Below, one piece after another: positions 11,694 to 21,504 of a stretch of DNA of 64,000 bases. Source of the DNA: Trichomonas vaginalis G3 (taxonomy: Eukaryota; Parabasalia; Trichomonadida; Trichomonadidae); contig NC_067204.1 in assembly GCF_026262505.1 (NCBI RefSeq), positions 16,780,165 through 16,844,164 on the forward strand, written 5' to 3'. The first letter of the stretch is position 1, and every line of letters starts with the position of its first letter. The notes beneath the pieces were generated by a model. It was not told the DNA's origin. It saw only the letters and a program-made list of their open reading frames with translations, and made no database searches. The translations under genes and the position numbers were made by a program.

Positions 11694-13847
11694 ATGCCCC
11701 CATATAGAATGGATAGAAAATCTGCTAGAATAAAAGCAGAGTTGCAAAGATATGGTTGGAGAGTTTCGAAGAATTTTAAATATAGGAGGGAAGATCCATA
11801 AAAGTCTATGACAAAATTGTCTGGTCTTCGCTACGAAATGGATTTGGAAACAGCACGTGCAAATTATCCAAACAGACTAGAGAGGTTAGAAGAAGAACGT
11901 CTTATGGACATGCCTTTCGATGTTAGTGAACCTCAAGTTGAGGGACACGACGGCTTTGCCAGATTCTACTGGAAACATGACGAACAATTGCATCCTTTGA
12001 GAAGGAAAAAAGGAAAAGGTTGAAGACACACATGCTCCCATGGAAAGAACAAGATATGCATATGAGAAGTACCGTGAAGTTAGAAGTCAAATTACTTCTG
12101 GTCGAACCTTTACAGTAAACTTTGACGAAGGAAAGAACAAAGAAGGCTTCATGGGTGTACTTGCTGCCATACAAGACGGAAATAAGAAAGGACACAATCT
12201 CAGATTGACCATAACAGATTTGGATGGTCACATTTACTATGCACATGGCAATGTCACAACAGCCGCACAACTTCTTGACGCTTTCAAGACTACAAAGAGA
12301 GAACAAATGTTTGACTCCGACTCAGACATTTTGAATGCAATTGAAGGAATTGCAAGTGTCAAGTTCGAATGGTACCAACCTAACCCTCAAGCAGTCAGAC
12401 AACATGCTGGATACTTCCCGTTCAGAAATAAGTCTGACATTGACTTGACAAGGTATGGAATTTACAATTCAATTGAAACAATTGTCAATGAACCTTGTAT
12501 TCTTACATGTCTCAGGAACTCTGGTCTTGTTACAGATGAGAAAATGAAGTATCTTGAGTCATGTGTGAAGACAAGGTACATTCTCAGAGGTCAATTGGCA
12601 AAAATTGCACCGTTGGCAAATGTCAATATCCGAGTCAACATACATACAGCTAAAGGTTCTTCACATGACGACTATGTTGTTGACAAAGACTTACCATGGT
12701 TGAAGATTGTACTTGTCCACAACCACTTCATGTTGAACGAAAGTCTTACACACCCGTTGTTCGGAAAAGGCAAGTGCAACATTGTCAGAGCTGTAAACAT
12801 TCTTTTCGAGAAAGGTTTGTTGGAACCAATTCCAGATGACAAGCTGACAGAAACTTTTGTACCAAAAGACGAAACAAACTTTTCACTGTTAGCAAGACCA
12901 AAAGTTGTTCCAGACAAAGTTCTAGTACAAAAGAAGTACACAATTCCACAAGGAGTTGGATTGTTCGGATACCAACCTGAACCAGAAGAACTTCCAATGA
13001 GGTTGCAAGAACTTCAAGATGCTATAAACAAACTTCCATTGAGACATCCAATTGACGTCAAATTGTATTGGAGAGCATCGGAGTTAGGTCAGAAGGTTTT
13101 ATATGAAACAGGTTGCTTCGACGATGTTTATGAGATAACAGGAGAAGTTTCTCAGAAGATAAGAGACTCACTTGAATTTCCACAAACTGGACCAATTGGT
13201 TGCGACAAGTTCGACTCAAACGAAAAGATATACTATGTCGACCTTAACGCTGCATACATGAGGTTTGTCCAATATATTCGACTGGAATTCCAAACGAAGA
13301 TGGTGAGTTCCCGGGAAGGAACTATACAGTTGGAAAAGTCATACAATAACTGTATGATATTAGGAAAGCTTCAAACTCCAAACTTGCAATGACACTCAAA
13401 TTGCTTATGAATTCGACATGGGGATATTCCATTAAGAAACCTCAAGAGATGAAGAGTAAACATTATGAGAAGGTCGACAACTTTGTTAAAGGTTTTCTCC
13501 TTTTGTTTTGAAGTACGAGTTCACTCAAGGTCAAAATGGCTTAGTAACCACATTAAAATCTATTGTCGAACATTGGTCTTACCCTCAGTTCGCAAAAGCA
13601 GTCCTTGACAACTACAACAAATTCTTCTCCGAAGTCAAATCCAAAGTTGTGGTTTACTATGAGAACATTGACGCACTCATGACGAACGAAGAAGGGTACA
13701 ACAAAACTCATTGAAATGGAAATGGTCGGTGAAAAGATGGGCTGTTTTAAGCTAGATAAGGTATTTTCCGAAGTTCATGTCCTCTCCAAGCGTAAGTACT
13801 GGGGCATACTTGAAGACGGCACAGAAATAAAACATTGCATGAAATAA
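11694..13847 (+). pseudogene. DNA polymerase B, left-arm copy (broken)
   Basis: Matches the whole 717-residue polymerase at 35,344-37,497 almost throughout, with the A/T promoter box directly before the start. This copy is broken, with a handful of breaks. At a few variable sites it agrees with the partial copy at 44,858 and not with the opposite arm. Confidence 0.9.
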
Positions 13848-13856
13848 AAAAATTTT

Positions 13857-14006
13857 TTATTCCTTCCTAGCTAATTTCCGTTTAATTTCATGGTCGCCCT
13901 CGGAGTCTTTGAATCGGACAGGTCGAGTTACACCATTCTTGGTCTCAAACTCATATATAACCTGTTTGTCTGTATTTTCATCGACTATGGCACGAGACAC
14001 GAACAT
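13857..14006 (-). CDS. Small protein MFVSRAIVDEN, left-arm copy
   Basis: Short 49-residue form of the protein at 35,185-35,439, with the core VRPVRFKDSEGDHEIK-type stretch. It ends 9 bp from the end of the polymerase, tail to tail, and starts 30 bp from the divergent gene at 14,037. Function unknown; related to the small protein at 18,627-18,842. Confidence 0.5.
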   Translation of the reverse strand: MFVSRAIVDENTDKQVIYEFETKNGVTRPVRFKDSEGDHEIKRKLARKE

Positions 14007-14036
14007 TGACCAAACGGACAAAAAGTGTCATTTCGG

Positions 14037-14301
14037 ATGGTCAAGCAGCCAATCGCATTCGAGCACTTCGAAGAAGCCTTACGTTCCAAGGGAGAGGGTG
14101 TCTGGTGCAAGGCAGAGGTCATGAAACTCTACGAGCAGTACATCCTCAATGCCTGGGAGGACAAAATCGTCCTTGGATTGGCAATTCTACCAACTCCTCT
14201 GGGACGACCTCCTACGCAACTGGGATAACGAAAGAGCCCAATTCAAAGGTCGGGAACTAATTTTGCAAATTACCCTTAATTTAACATACTTATCCAAATA
14301 A
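14037..14301 (+). pseudogene. Small protein MVKQPIAFEHF, left-arm copy (broken)
   Basis: Copy of the whole 87-residue gene at 34,891-35,154. It starts six bases after GTGTCATTTCGG, which fits a trichomonad initiator. It appears broken once. Function unknown. Confidence 0.55.
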
Positions 14302-14350
14302 ACACCTAAATTTACTTGGGGTTTCCCCCTAAAATAAAATTTTTTTACTC

Positions 14351-15025
14351 TTAGAACCACTCGAGGTTCTCCTTACGGTTGTTGAGCTTGTCACCGTCAA
14401 TGTGTCTGACCCTCGACTTCTTGTCTGGATTTGGAACCCATTGCATACCGACAAGCCTTCCCATGGAAACTGAACCGTAATTCCGAAGGTTAAGGTTCAA
14501 GTGTCCCAAGTTGTTGAGGACTGGGGTAAGAACCTTGCCTGTCCCCTTGTTGCGGATTTTGTATGGGTAGGGTTGGGAAATTTCGTAAGCGTCATCGACA
14601 ACAAGGGTTGCCCAAACTTCCTTTTCTTCGTGTTTCTCTTCTTCCTCTTCTTCCTCGAAAATTCCTTCTTCAATTCTGTGTTCACGAAGTACGGTGTTGC
14701 ATGTTCTGTCCTTTCCGAGTACCTTCCAGATGGCGTCTATCTCTTCGAAGAAACGGTAGATGAGTCGGGCAAGGTTTTGGTTCTCTATGTTGTATTGGCG
14801 CAAGGTTTCCGCGAAATCGTTCAGGACTTTCTTATTGGAAGCTTGGTTCGTGAGGACTTCGACTTTGAGATTGGTTATCTCTTCCATAAGACTACTTTGG
14901 AGAGTCTTAATGGTGTTTGACAGATGAGCGTTCAATTGGGCAATTTGAATTTGAACTGGGCGCTTGTCTGGCAACCTTGAAAGGACATCTGCCATTGAGT
15001 TTGGCTTCGGTGCTTGTTCGGACAT
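14351..15025 (-). CDS. HNH-type endonuclease-like protein, left-arm copy
   Basis: 224 residues. Residues ~30-105 are a long helical/coiled stretch, followed by an acidic run (~120-135). The C-terminal ~75 residues have the layout of NUMOD4/HNH_3 proteins from phages and giant viruses: YEISQPYPYKIRNKGTG, then MGRLVGMQWVPNPDK, then HIDGDKLNNRKENLEW. The HIDG...NNR.NLEW signature is the clearest part. It likely binds or cuts DNA, possibly a homing-type or regulatory protein. The start follows TTCATTTTTTCG, an initiator-like leader of about 4 nt. It looks whole; the twin is at 34,167-34,841. Confidence 0.75.
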   Translation of the reverse strand: MSEQAPKPNSMADVLSRLPDKRPVQIQIAQLNAHLSNTIKTLQSSLMEEITNLKVEVLTNQASNKKVLNDFAETLRQYNIENQNLARLIYRFFEEIDAIWKVLGKDRTCNTVLREHRIEEGIFEEEEEEEKHEEKEVWATLVVDDAYEISQPYPYKIRNKGTGKVLTPVLNNLGHLNLNLRNYGSVSMGRLVGMQWVPNPDKKSRVRHIDGDKLNNRKENLEWF

Positions 15026-15057
15026 CGAAAAAATGAAGTGGTTTGAGAATGGCGGTT

Positions 15058-15642
15058 TTACTTCAAAAAGCTTGTTATGACAGTTATGTCATACAACAAG
15101 TTTAAAATAATATCTTGTTCTTCTTCTGAACGTTTGTTGTCTCTTCCGATAAAAGTTTCGAACATGAGAACCAAAAAACGTTTTTTGAGATTGTGGAAGA
15201 GTTCAGGCAAACGTTCATATTCCGGATATGTTGGGAGCAGTTCGAAACATCTGAGCTGACTTTCGGACAAAATTGGGACAATGTCAACAAATTCATCTTT
15301 GGTCGGACTGCTTGAAGGTAAGTCCCTTACATGTAAGTAGCTCTGGTAAAGTCTTCTCATTTCTGCTAACTTTTGGAGTATAGCTTCGTAGTTTAGAAGT
15401 TTTAATTTTAATTGTCTTATTCCACTCTTGACATCTAAACGGTAACTATCCATGAGGTCAAGAGTAGCTTTGGTAGCTTTAAGTGGAGCTATCTGTTCCT
15501 TGACTTCTGCAATTTTGGTTGCAATTGTGATTTGAGCTCCTTCAAGTTCGCCGTCTATGTCGTTCTCAACGTCTTCAACTATGGCTTGAAACTCTTCATC
15601 GGTCCATTGAGATTGGTGTGGGACGAATTTAACTTGCTTCAT
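15058..15642 (-). CDS. Unknown helical protein, 194 aa, left-arm copy
   Basis: Mostly helical, with heptad-like stretches at residues ~40-95 (IATKIAEVKEQIAPL, then KLKLLNYEAILQKLAEM), and a hydrophobic C-terminus. No family recognised. It begins right after ATTTTTTTTCATTTTTTGA, an initiator with a very short leader, and lies in a row with the HNH gene (downstream) and the 121-aa gene (upstream), same strand. It looks whole; an identical twin is at 33,550-34,134. Confidence 0.65.
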   Translation of the reverse strand: MKQVKFVPHQSQWTDEEFQAIVEDVENDIDGELEGAQITIATKIAEVKEQIAPLKATKATLDLMDSYRLDVKSGIRQLKLKLLNYEAILQKLAEMRRLYQSYLHVRDLPSSSPTKDEFVDIVPILSESQLRCFELLPTYPEYERLPELFHNLKKRFLVLMFETFIGRDNKRSEEEQDIILNLLYDITVITSFLK

Positions 15643-15684
15643 TCAAAAAATGAAAAAAAATGTTTTTACTCTAAACGTTAAGGT

Positions 15685-16050
15685 TTACTGAACTGGTTGG
15701 ATGTCGCCTTCACAGGTTATGTAGAACGGCTGACCCGAGAAGTGAAGGAGAGACTGAATTGCCAATTTCATATGGGGTAGGGGGTTCTCCTTGTTTGGTA
15801 TTTTTATCCAAGGACGTTTGTTTAGGAACTTAACAAGAGCTTCTCTTTTGGCGTCCTTTATGCCATCGTAGGCTGTCCCGTCTGGTATTTGAATTGGAAT
15901 TCCAGTCGAAGTCTCGAGCTGAAGTGTAGACCTTCCAGAAATAGTGGTGAACTTGACCTTGGGCTTCATGACCTTGCGCAAGTAGTCTTTTACGCAGTTG
16001 TTAATTTCAATTAGGTAAATTGCCTCGTCGGTAGGTTCGACCTCGACCAT
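15685..16050 (-). CDS. Unknown 121-aa protein MVEVEPTDEAIYL, left-arm copy
   Basis: Compact mixed alpha/beta-looking protein with no recognised domain. It is first in a same-strand row of three (this, the 194-aa and the HNH gene). Its start directly abuts a 21-bp minisatellite, across which the P/Q-rich gene lies in the opposite direction. Looks whole. A diverged start of a related gene (MPEGFDKTIYLIELPEP) is seen at 25,360. Confidence 0.6.
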   Translation of the reverse strand: MVEVEPTDEAIYLIEINNCVKDYLRKVMKPKVKFTTISGRSTLQLETSTGIPIQIPDGTAYDGIKDAKREALVKFLNKRPWIKIPNKENPLPHMKLAIQSLLHFSGQPFYITCEGDIQPVQ

Positions 16051-16203
16051 TGCTACTGTCAGTAAAAGTACTGCTACTGTCAGAAAAAGTACTGCTACTG
16101 TCAGTAAAAGTACTGCTACTGTCAGAAAAAGTACTGCTACTGTCAGTAAAAGTACTGCTACTGTCAGAAAAAGTACTGCTACTGTCAGTAGCAGTACTGC
16201 TAG
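16051..16203. repeat. 21-bp minisatellite between divergent gene starts
   Basis: About seven 21-bp units alternating ACTGTCAGTAAAAGT and ACTGTCAGAAAAAGT. Because 21 is a multiple of three it stays open in frame (LLLSVKV/LLLSEKV heptads) and can be read as an extension of neighbouring genes, but it is more likely the spacer of a divergent promoter. The twin is at 32,990-33,142. Confidence 0.8.
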
Positions 16204-16232
16204 TAGCAGAGATTTTTATCGTTGTGGTCCGA

Positions 16233-16312
16233 CGGTTAAGCCACAAACGAATGTCCGACGTCCCACCAACCCAGTCCATTCCCAAACCAGAGGAACCGAA
16301 AGCTGCAGAACC
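16233..16312. repeat. 80-bp direct duplication flanking the 1.7 kb insertion (left)
   Basis: Identical to 18,012-18,091. It covers the leader and first ~20 codons of the P/Q-rich gene. The opposite arm has only one copy, so the second arose with or after the insertion. Confidence 0.85.
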
Positions 16313-16599
16313 GAAAAAACCAGAATTTTCGAAAAAGTGACACCAACTATTAAAGTTATTTTATTACTAGATTTATTTACAAATTATAAGATAATATCAT
16401 TAACCGAATATATTTTTAATATAAATAAAAAACTTTTTTATACAAAAAATTACAATCAATCGATAAATATTATAAAACATTTATTCCAAAAAGATTAAGT
16501 AATAGGTGGGATCCTGCATATAATATAATTTTATGTCATAAAGTTTACAAATTTTAGATGGACCACAGTGAGAATGTGAGTGGTTAATTTAAAGGTGGT

Positions 16600-17325
16600 C
16601 TGATAAAGATATCGAAGCTTACTCAACACAGCATGAAGCAGTTTCTAATACACAATCTTACTAGTGGTGTTTCGGTCGCCAGCGCTCTCATAGGGGTGCT
16701 GATTTCAAAAACCACTACTTCAAATTATTCAACAATACTCAATGCAGCATGAAGCAGCTACTACTGCTGTATCTTACTGGTAGTGTTTTGGTCGTTGGCT
16801 CTTGCACAGTCTCTCAGATTTTCAAAAATTTTTTCAACACTATCTTGTTTCGCTCTCAGAAAGCTATCCTACAAAGACATCGAAGCTTACTCAACACAGC
16901 ATGAAGCAGTTTCTAATACACAATCTTACTAGTGGTGTTTCGGTCGCCAGCGCTCTCATAGGGGTGCTGATTTCAAAAACCACTACTTCAAATTATTCAA
17001 CAATACTCAATGCAGCATGAAGCAGCTACTACTGCTGTATCTTACTGGTAGTGTTTTGGTCGTTGGCTCTTGCACAGTCTCTCAGATTTTCAAAATTTTT
17101 TTCAACACTATCTTGTTTCGCTCTCAGAAAGCTATCCTACAAAGACATCGAAGCTTATTCAACACAGCATGAAGCAGTTTCTAATACACAATCTTACTAG
17201 TGGTGTTTCGGTCGCCAGCGCTCTCATAGGGGTGCTGATTTCAAAAACCACTACTTCAAATTATTCAACAATACTCAATGCAGCATGAAGCAGCTACTAC
17301 TGCTGTATCTTACTGGTAGTGTTCT
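16600..17325. repeat. 268-bp tandem repeats, about 2.7 copies
   Basis: Near-identical units (starts near 16,600, 16,870 and 17,138) with motif CTTACTAGTGGTGTTTCGG. Each unit is itself two related halves of ~134 bp (compare CTTACTGGTAGTGTTTTGG). The short frames they contain (for example 16,802-17,020 and 17,070-17,288) are by-products. Confidence 0.85.
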
Positions 17326-17397
17326 TCGCTTCTTACTATCAACTCTAAAACTAGTTTGATGTATTATTTATTCAATATTAACCTTAATTATTGACAA

Positions 17398-17420
17398 TTC
17401 TCACTTTTTTCATTTTTTAA
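17398..17420 (+). promoter_or_regulatory. Trichomonad-type initiator
   Basis: TCTCACTTTTTTCATTTTTT immediately before the ATG at 17,421 matches the T. vaginalis Inr pattern TCA(+1)YTWYTCATT and predicts a leader of about 15-20 nt. This is the strongest host-type promoter in the window. Confidence 0.7.
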
Positions 17421-17708
17421 ATGAATCAATCCGTTCCTGCACCCCTTGCTGATACAAAACAATATATTGATTTCATTTATTATCTTCAATATGGAGTTCA
17501 AGCAGAGATGCGTGCTAACTGCAATTATCGGAAAGATTCGCATTTGAATTCAGATGGAGTAACAATTATTAGACATTACTGTAGATGGGGAAGTTGTAGT
17601 GCTAACTTTACCTTTGAAATGAAATCTAATCAATACAGATTTGTAACTGGACATCATTTTCATAATCATGTTGGTGAACCACCGTCTTTTATATATATAC
17701 ATATATAA
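17421..17708 (+). pseudogene. FLYWCH-like zinc-finger N-terminus of a MULE-type protein
   Basis: 95 codons. Residues ~34-83 contain [15 protein letters not shown], then [16 protein letters not shown]: a C-x4-C ... H-x-H layout as in FLYWCH/FAR1-type fingers at the N-terminus of MULE transposases. The frame then runs into an ATATAC microsatellite, so only the DNA-binding N-terminus remains; no DDE domain follows. The start is fixed by the initiator directly upstream. Confidence 0.6.
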
Positions 17709-17925
17709 ATATATACATATATAAATATATACATATATAAATATACGTATATAAATATACGTATATAAATATACATATATAAATATACATATATAAATAT
17801 ACATATATAAATATACATATATAAATATACATATATAAATATACATATATAAATATACATATATAAATATACATATATAAATATACATATATAAATATAT
17901 TTATATATATAAATATATAAATAAC
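17689..17925. repeat. AT microsatellite, 14-bp period
   Basis: About 16 repeats of an ATATATAAATATAC-type unit. The long tyrosine/isoleucine frames on the minus strand are artefacts of the repeat. Confidence 0.95.
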
Positions 17926-18029
17926 AAAATACAATCAAAAAATAGTGTTTGAAAATTTAAGGTTAAGTGTCACTTTTCTATTGTCACTTTTTCGTAAATT
18001 CTACCACACTCCGGTTAAGCCACAAACGA

Positions 18030-18614
18030 ATGTCCGACGTCCCACCAACCCAGTCCATTCCCAAACCAGAGGAACCGAAAGCTGCAGAACCACAACAGTC
18101 TCCTCAGCAACCTCAGTTCCAGCAAGTACCTCCGATTTACTACCAATTTCCACCTCAAGGTTACTACCCACCACAAGGCTTCCCGAACTACCCTCCTCAG
18201 CCTATGCCTTACTTCCCCAACCCTTGGATGTTCCAGCAAGCTCCACCCCAGCAATTCCAATCTCAATCCAAATCGAAGAGAGACCAAGAGTTCGAAGAAG
18301 GTCTGAACCGCTTACGCAAAGATTATGCCACAGCCCCTATGGAAGACGACAGGCTTTCAGTCTCTTCCCTCAAATCGACCGATTCGACTCGTACCACAGA
18401 TTCGGTTCGTGACCGTGAAGACTACCTCAAGCAGTCTGAGAGACTCTTCATCCTACAATCATTTACAGTTGGAGCTCTCAAGAACATGCGCAATTACGAA
18501 GGTCAGACACCAGCTGGAGACCGCAAAACAGACATACTCACAAGAGCCGTCCAACTGGTCAAGACAAAGACTGAGATAGTCGACTTCATTCTTGCAGCTT
18601 GCCCATACAAGTAA
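18030..18614 (+). CDS. P/Q/Y-rich 194-aa protein, left-arm copy
   Basis: Residues 1-20 MSDVPPTQSIPKPEEP are acidic/proline-rich. Residues ~22-80 are P/Q/Y/F-rich (QGYYPPQGFPNYPPQP), likely disordered. The C-terminal ~110 residues are helical and charged, with a basic SKSKRDQEFEE start and ending ILAACPYK. No family recognised; a disordered-plus-helical layout is common in structural or scaffold proteins. It is convergent with the small gene at 18,627 (12 bp apart). Looks whole; the twin is at 32,358-32,942. Confidence 0.65.
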   Translation: MSDVPPTQSIPKPEEPKAAEPQQSPQQPQFQQVPPIYYQFPPQGYYPPQGFPNYPPQPMPYFPNPWMFQQAPPQQFQSQSKSKRDQEFEEGLNRLRKDYATAPMEDDRLSVSSLKSTDSTRTTDSVRDREDYLKQSERLFILQSFTVGALKNMRNYEGQTPAGDRKTDILTRAVQLVKTKTEIVDFILAACPYK

Positions 18615-18626
18615 AAAAATAAACAA

Positions 18627-18842
18627 TTACGAGTTAAACTTTTTTTCTTTCTTTTCTGAGTTGTTTAGAGCTGGTTTCTCTTGTAGGAACCTTTCGTACT
18701 CTTCCATGGTCATGTAATTGCGAATTTTGTACGCAATTCCAGGTTCGTTGTTTTTGAACCTTACGTATGTAACGCTTCCATCCTCCTCAGGGAAGTAAGC
18801 TGCTAACATCTGACCAAGTTTTCTCGGTGACTCGGAGCTCAT
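18627..18842 (-). CDS. Small 71-aa protein MSSESPRKLGQ, left-arm copy
   Basis: Contains VTYVRFKNNEPGIAYKIR then YERFLQEKP, similar in layout to the protein at 35,185 (VRFKDSEG...KEYKNFL), so the two are probably paralogues. Initiator-like AAAGTGACATTTTT touches the ATG. It precedes the convergent P/Q-rich gene and follows the 62-aa gene on the same strand. Function unknown. Confidence 0.6.
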   Translation of the reverse strand: MSSESPRKLGQMLAAYFPEEDGSVTYVRFKNNEPGIAYKIRNYMTMEEYERFLQEKPALNNSEKKEKKFNS

Positions 18843-18877
18843 AAAAATGTCACTTTTTAAACGTTAAGTTTTTAGTC

Positions 18878-19066
18878 TTATTTTACCCTTTGTTTGTCAA
18901 GGTAGTATTGGAGCGCAATTTCTCCAAATTCTCTGTGTCGGAGTTCTTCAGCATTTTCCAAGGTGTACCTGGAGAACTCAAAGAAGTTGTCAAGAAGATA
19001 TTGCCATGCTGCTCTTCTGAGTTCGTCGGTATTTTGGAAGTGTTGCACCTTCGAGTCTTCGGACAT
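18878..19066 (-). CDS. Small 62-aa helical protein MSEDSKVQHFQ, left-arm copy
   Basis: Entirely helical-looking and acidic (RRAAWQYLLDNFFEFSRY). The start follows GTGTCATTTTTTTC by one base or so, a very short leader with an initiator. No homologue recognised. The identical twin is at 31,905-32,093. Confidence 0.6.
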   Translation of the reverse strand: MSEDSKVQHFQNTDELRRAAWQYLLDNFFEFSRYTLENAEELRHREFGEIALQYYLDKQRVK

Positions 19067-19129
19067 GAAAAAAATGACACTTTTTCATTTTTTTGTATTT
19101 GACGAGAATGTCGGGTAGATGGTTAGATC

Positions 19130-19870
19130 TCACCTCTTTTCTACCCTCTTGAATTTGTCATGACTTCTTCGTAAATGTTTTGTCATGACTTCTTCGTAAA
19201 TGTTTTGTCAAGACTTCTTCGTAAATGTTTTGTCAAGACTTCTTCGTAATGAGTGTAAAGGACCCAAAAATAATGTTTAGGTGAAGAGGTGCGATCTCAC
19301 CTGTTTTTTCACCCTCTCACCTCTTGAATTTGTCATGACTTCTTTGAAATTTTGTCATGACTTCTTCGTAAATGTTTTGTCAAGACTTCTTCGTAAATGT
19401 TTTGTCAAGACTTCTTCGTATATGCTTTGTCAAGACTTCTTCGTATATGCTTTGTCAAACATGAACGTATATGCTTTGTCAAACATGAACGTAAATGTTT
19501 TGTCAAGACTTCTTCGTATATGCTTTGTCAAACATGAACGTATATGCTTTGTCAAACATGAACGTAAATGTTTTGTCAAGACTTCTTCGTAAATGTTTTG
19601 TCAAACATGAACGTAAATGTTTTGTCAAACATGAACGTAAATGTTTTGTCATGACTTCTTCGTAAATGTTTTGTCAAGACTTCTTCGTAAATGTTTTGTC
19701 ATGACTTCTTCGTACATGCTTTGTCAAACATGAACGTAAATGTTTTGTCAAGACTTCTTCGTAATGAGTGTAAAGGACCCAAAAATATATTTTAGGTGAA
19801 GTGGTGAGATCTCACCTCTTTTTTCACCTGTTTTTTCACCCGTTGAATTTTCATGAATTTTCCCGAAATA
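19130..19870. repeat. Intergenic hairpin and 25-bp repeat array
   Basis: Tandem 25-bp units (ACTTCTTCGTAAATG + TTTTGTCAAG and variants with AACATGAACG), flanked by palindromic blocks AGGTGAGATCTCACCT. The inverse counterpart is at 31,060-31,860. No gene: the long C/F/V/L-rich frames are repeat by-products. Confidence 0.9.
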
Positions 19871-19884
19871 AAATAAAAAGTTGG

Positions 19885-19925
19885 TTTTTTTAAAAAAATA
19901 TTTTTATTTTTTTGTAAGAACTGAA
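19885..19925 (+). promoter_or_regulatory. A/T promoter box and GTAAGAAC leader of KilA-N gene
   Basis: TTAAAAAAATATTTTTATTT followed by TGTAAGAACTGAA and the ATG. The same box plus leader precedes the other KilA-N cluster genes (before 21,505; 24,330; 47,008; 48,361; 50,156 on plus; before 26,992; 29,410; 30,987 on minus). The A/T box without the leader precedes the polymerase and helicase. It looks like a shared element promoter. Confidence 0.65.
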
Positions 19926-20591
19926 ATGACAGTCGAAGCAAAAACGTTCACGAACAAATCTAATGGCGAAACATTCACAAAAGGCACCTATAACGGTATT
20001 GAAGTCTTACGTAGAGACAAGGATGGTTATATAAATGTAACAAAGATGTGTCAGCAGTTTAGGAAAGACTTTAGAAAGTTGTTGGAAAATAAGTCCTGGG
20101 AAGAGTATTATAAGGCATTTTGTGAAGAATATACCAACCGCCGGAATTCCGGCGGTTGCTTTTTATACAAAATTCATGCAGGAATTTCTGATGAAATCAA
20201 ACAGGTTAGAGGAACGTATGCAGACCCAAGACTTATAAACTATATAGCAATGTGGGCTTCTCCAAAATATTGTATAGCAGTTGGAAAAATTATGGACTCC
20301 ATAGACAAGAAAGTTCATGAGAAATTAGATGAAGAAGAACTTGAAGATACAGTAGAGAATGCTAAACCTTTGTTCGAACAAGAAGTTAGAAAAATGTGCG
20401 AAAAACAAATAGAACATGAACATGAGATGTGTTATGGTTATAGAGACTCTCCATACGAACTAGACCAATGGGAACAAGAAGATTTAAAGAGAGAATTTAG
20501 AGAATATGAACTCGCTAAGATAGCATTAGAAGCTGCAGAAAAGAAGTTAAAAGTTTGGGGTCGTTTTGTACAAAAATATTGTGGTAAATGA
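19926..20591 (+). CDS. KilA-N domain protein (type 1), left-arm copy, whole
   Basis: 221 residues. KilA-N DNA-binding domain: GYINVTKMCQQF at ~38-49 and YADPRLINYIAMWASPKY at ~100-117. The C-terminal half is a charged coiled stretch (EKLDEEELEDTVENAK ... ELAKIALEAAEKKLK). KilA-N proteins of phages and large DNA viruses bind DNA and are often multi-copy. The loop between the two KilA-N motifs is encoded by a 22-bp perfect palindrome. The start is fixed by the conserved leader. Related copies at 30,323-30,987 and 47,008-47,671. Confidence 0.85.
   Translation: MTVEAKTFTNKSNGETFTKGTYNGIEVLRRDKDGYINVTKMCQQFRKDFRKLLENKSWEEYYKAFCEEYTNRRNSGGCFLYKIHAGISDEIKQVRGTYADPRLINYIAMWASPKYCIAVGKIMDSIDKKVHEKLDEEELEDTVENAKPLFEQEVRKMCEKQIEHEHEMCYGYRDSPYELDQWEQEDLKREFREYELAKIALEAAEKKLKVWGRFVQKYCGK
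20136..20157. repeat. 22-bp perfect palindrome inside the KilA-N coding region
   Basis: AACCGCCGGAATTCCGGCGG plus TT, with outer pairing arms ATTTTGT/ACAAAAT. It encodes the TNRRNSGG loop. The same palindrome is in the twins at 30,756-30,777 and 47,218-47,239, and in intergenic repeats at 46,733-46,754 and ~48,182-48,203. GC-rich against its surroundings. Confidence 0.9.
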
Positions 20592-20599
20592 ACCATTTA

Positions 20600-21465
20600 T
20601 TTTTATTGAATTCGGCAAAAATATATTTTAGGGTAGATGGTTTTTAGGTGTCACCAGGTCCCTCGGTCCCTCGGTCCCTCGGTTAAACGAACTTCTCTGA
20701 AAAAATGAGACAACATGACATTTAGACAACAACACAGGAAATAAACTTCTTCGTATATGTTTTGTCAAGACTTCTTCGTATATGTTTTGTCAAACATGAA
20801 CGTAAATGTTTTGTCATGACTTCTTCGTATATGTTTTGTCAAGACTTCATCGTACATGTTTTGTCACCCGTTGAATTTTGTATAAAAAGCAACCCGCTGT
20901 TTTCGGCGGGTTGGTATATTCTTCACAAAATGCTTGTTTTGTCAAAACTTCTTCTTCGTAAATGTTTTGTCAAACATGAACGTAAATGTTTTGTCATGAC
21001 TTCTTCGTATATGTTTTGTCAAGACTTCATCGTAATGAGCGTAAATCAGACAAAAATATATTTTAGGTGAAGTGGTGAGATCTCACCTCTTTTCTCACCT
21101 GTTTTGTCACCCGTTGAATTTTGTATAAAAAGCAACCCGCTGTTTTCGGCGGGTTGGTATATTCTTCACAAAATGCTTGTTTTGAGGTCGAGCCACTTTT
21201 GGCTCCATCGTATTCTTTCAACCAAAATTCTTGAGTTTTGTTCTGAATTCAATAAAAATATATTTTAGGTGAAGAGGTGAGATCTCACCTGTTTTCTCAC
21301 CTGTTTTCTCACCTCTTTTCTACCATCGTAGAAAACACACAAAACTCTTGAATTTTGTTGTTCCCGGACCAAAAAATATATTTTAGGTGAAGAGGTGAGA
21401 TCTCACCTGTTTTCTCACCTCTTTTCTCACCCGTTGAATTTTCCCGAAATAAAAAATAAAGTTAG
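20600..21465. repeat. Intergenic hairpin modules between KilA-N and 304-aa gene
   Basis: Contains CCTCGGTCCCTCGGTCCCTCGG repeats, 25-bp units, three AGGTGAGATCTCACCT palindromes, and two inverted pieces of the KilA-N type 1 coding region (20,871-20,942 and 21,115-21,240) in which the palindrome is AACCCGC...GCGGGTT. No gene. Confidence 0.85.
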
Positions 21466-21504
21466 TTTTTTTAAAAAAATATTTTTTATTTTTATTGTAA
21501 GAAC

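Larger units (their letters stand above)
16322..18002. mobile_element. 1.68 kb inserted element with 20-bp inverted ends
   Basis: Present only in the left arm. The ends read AGAATTTTCGAAAAAGTGAC and its near-perfect inverse. Inside, in order: AT-rich DNA, three 268-bp tandem repeats, a short ORF with a FLYWCH/MULE-type zinc-finger pattern behind a strong initiator, and a 14-bp microsatellite. No short target duplication is evident; instead an 80-bp host segment is duplicated on both sides. Most likely a decayed MULE-type element, the insertion being captured or later modified by repair. Confidence 0.6.

Noticed and set aside
14501-14920. 139-codon frame opposite the HNH gene
   Set aside because: Antisense shadow; the HNH frame has a recognisable domain and its own initiator.
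17550-17938. Y/I-rich minus-strand frames of 80-110 codons
   Set aside because: Translation of an AT microsatellite.
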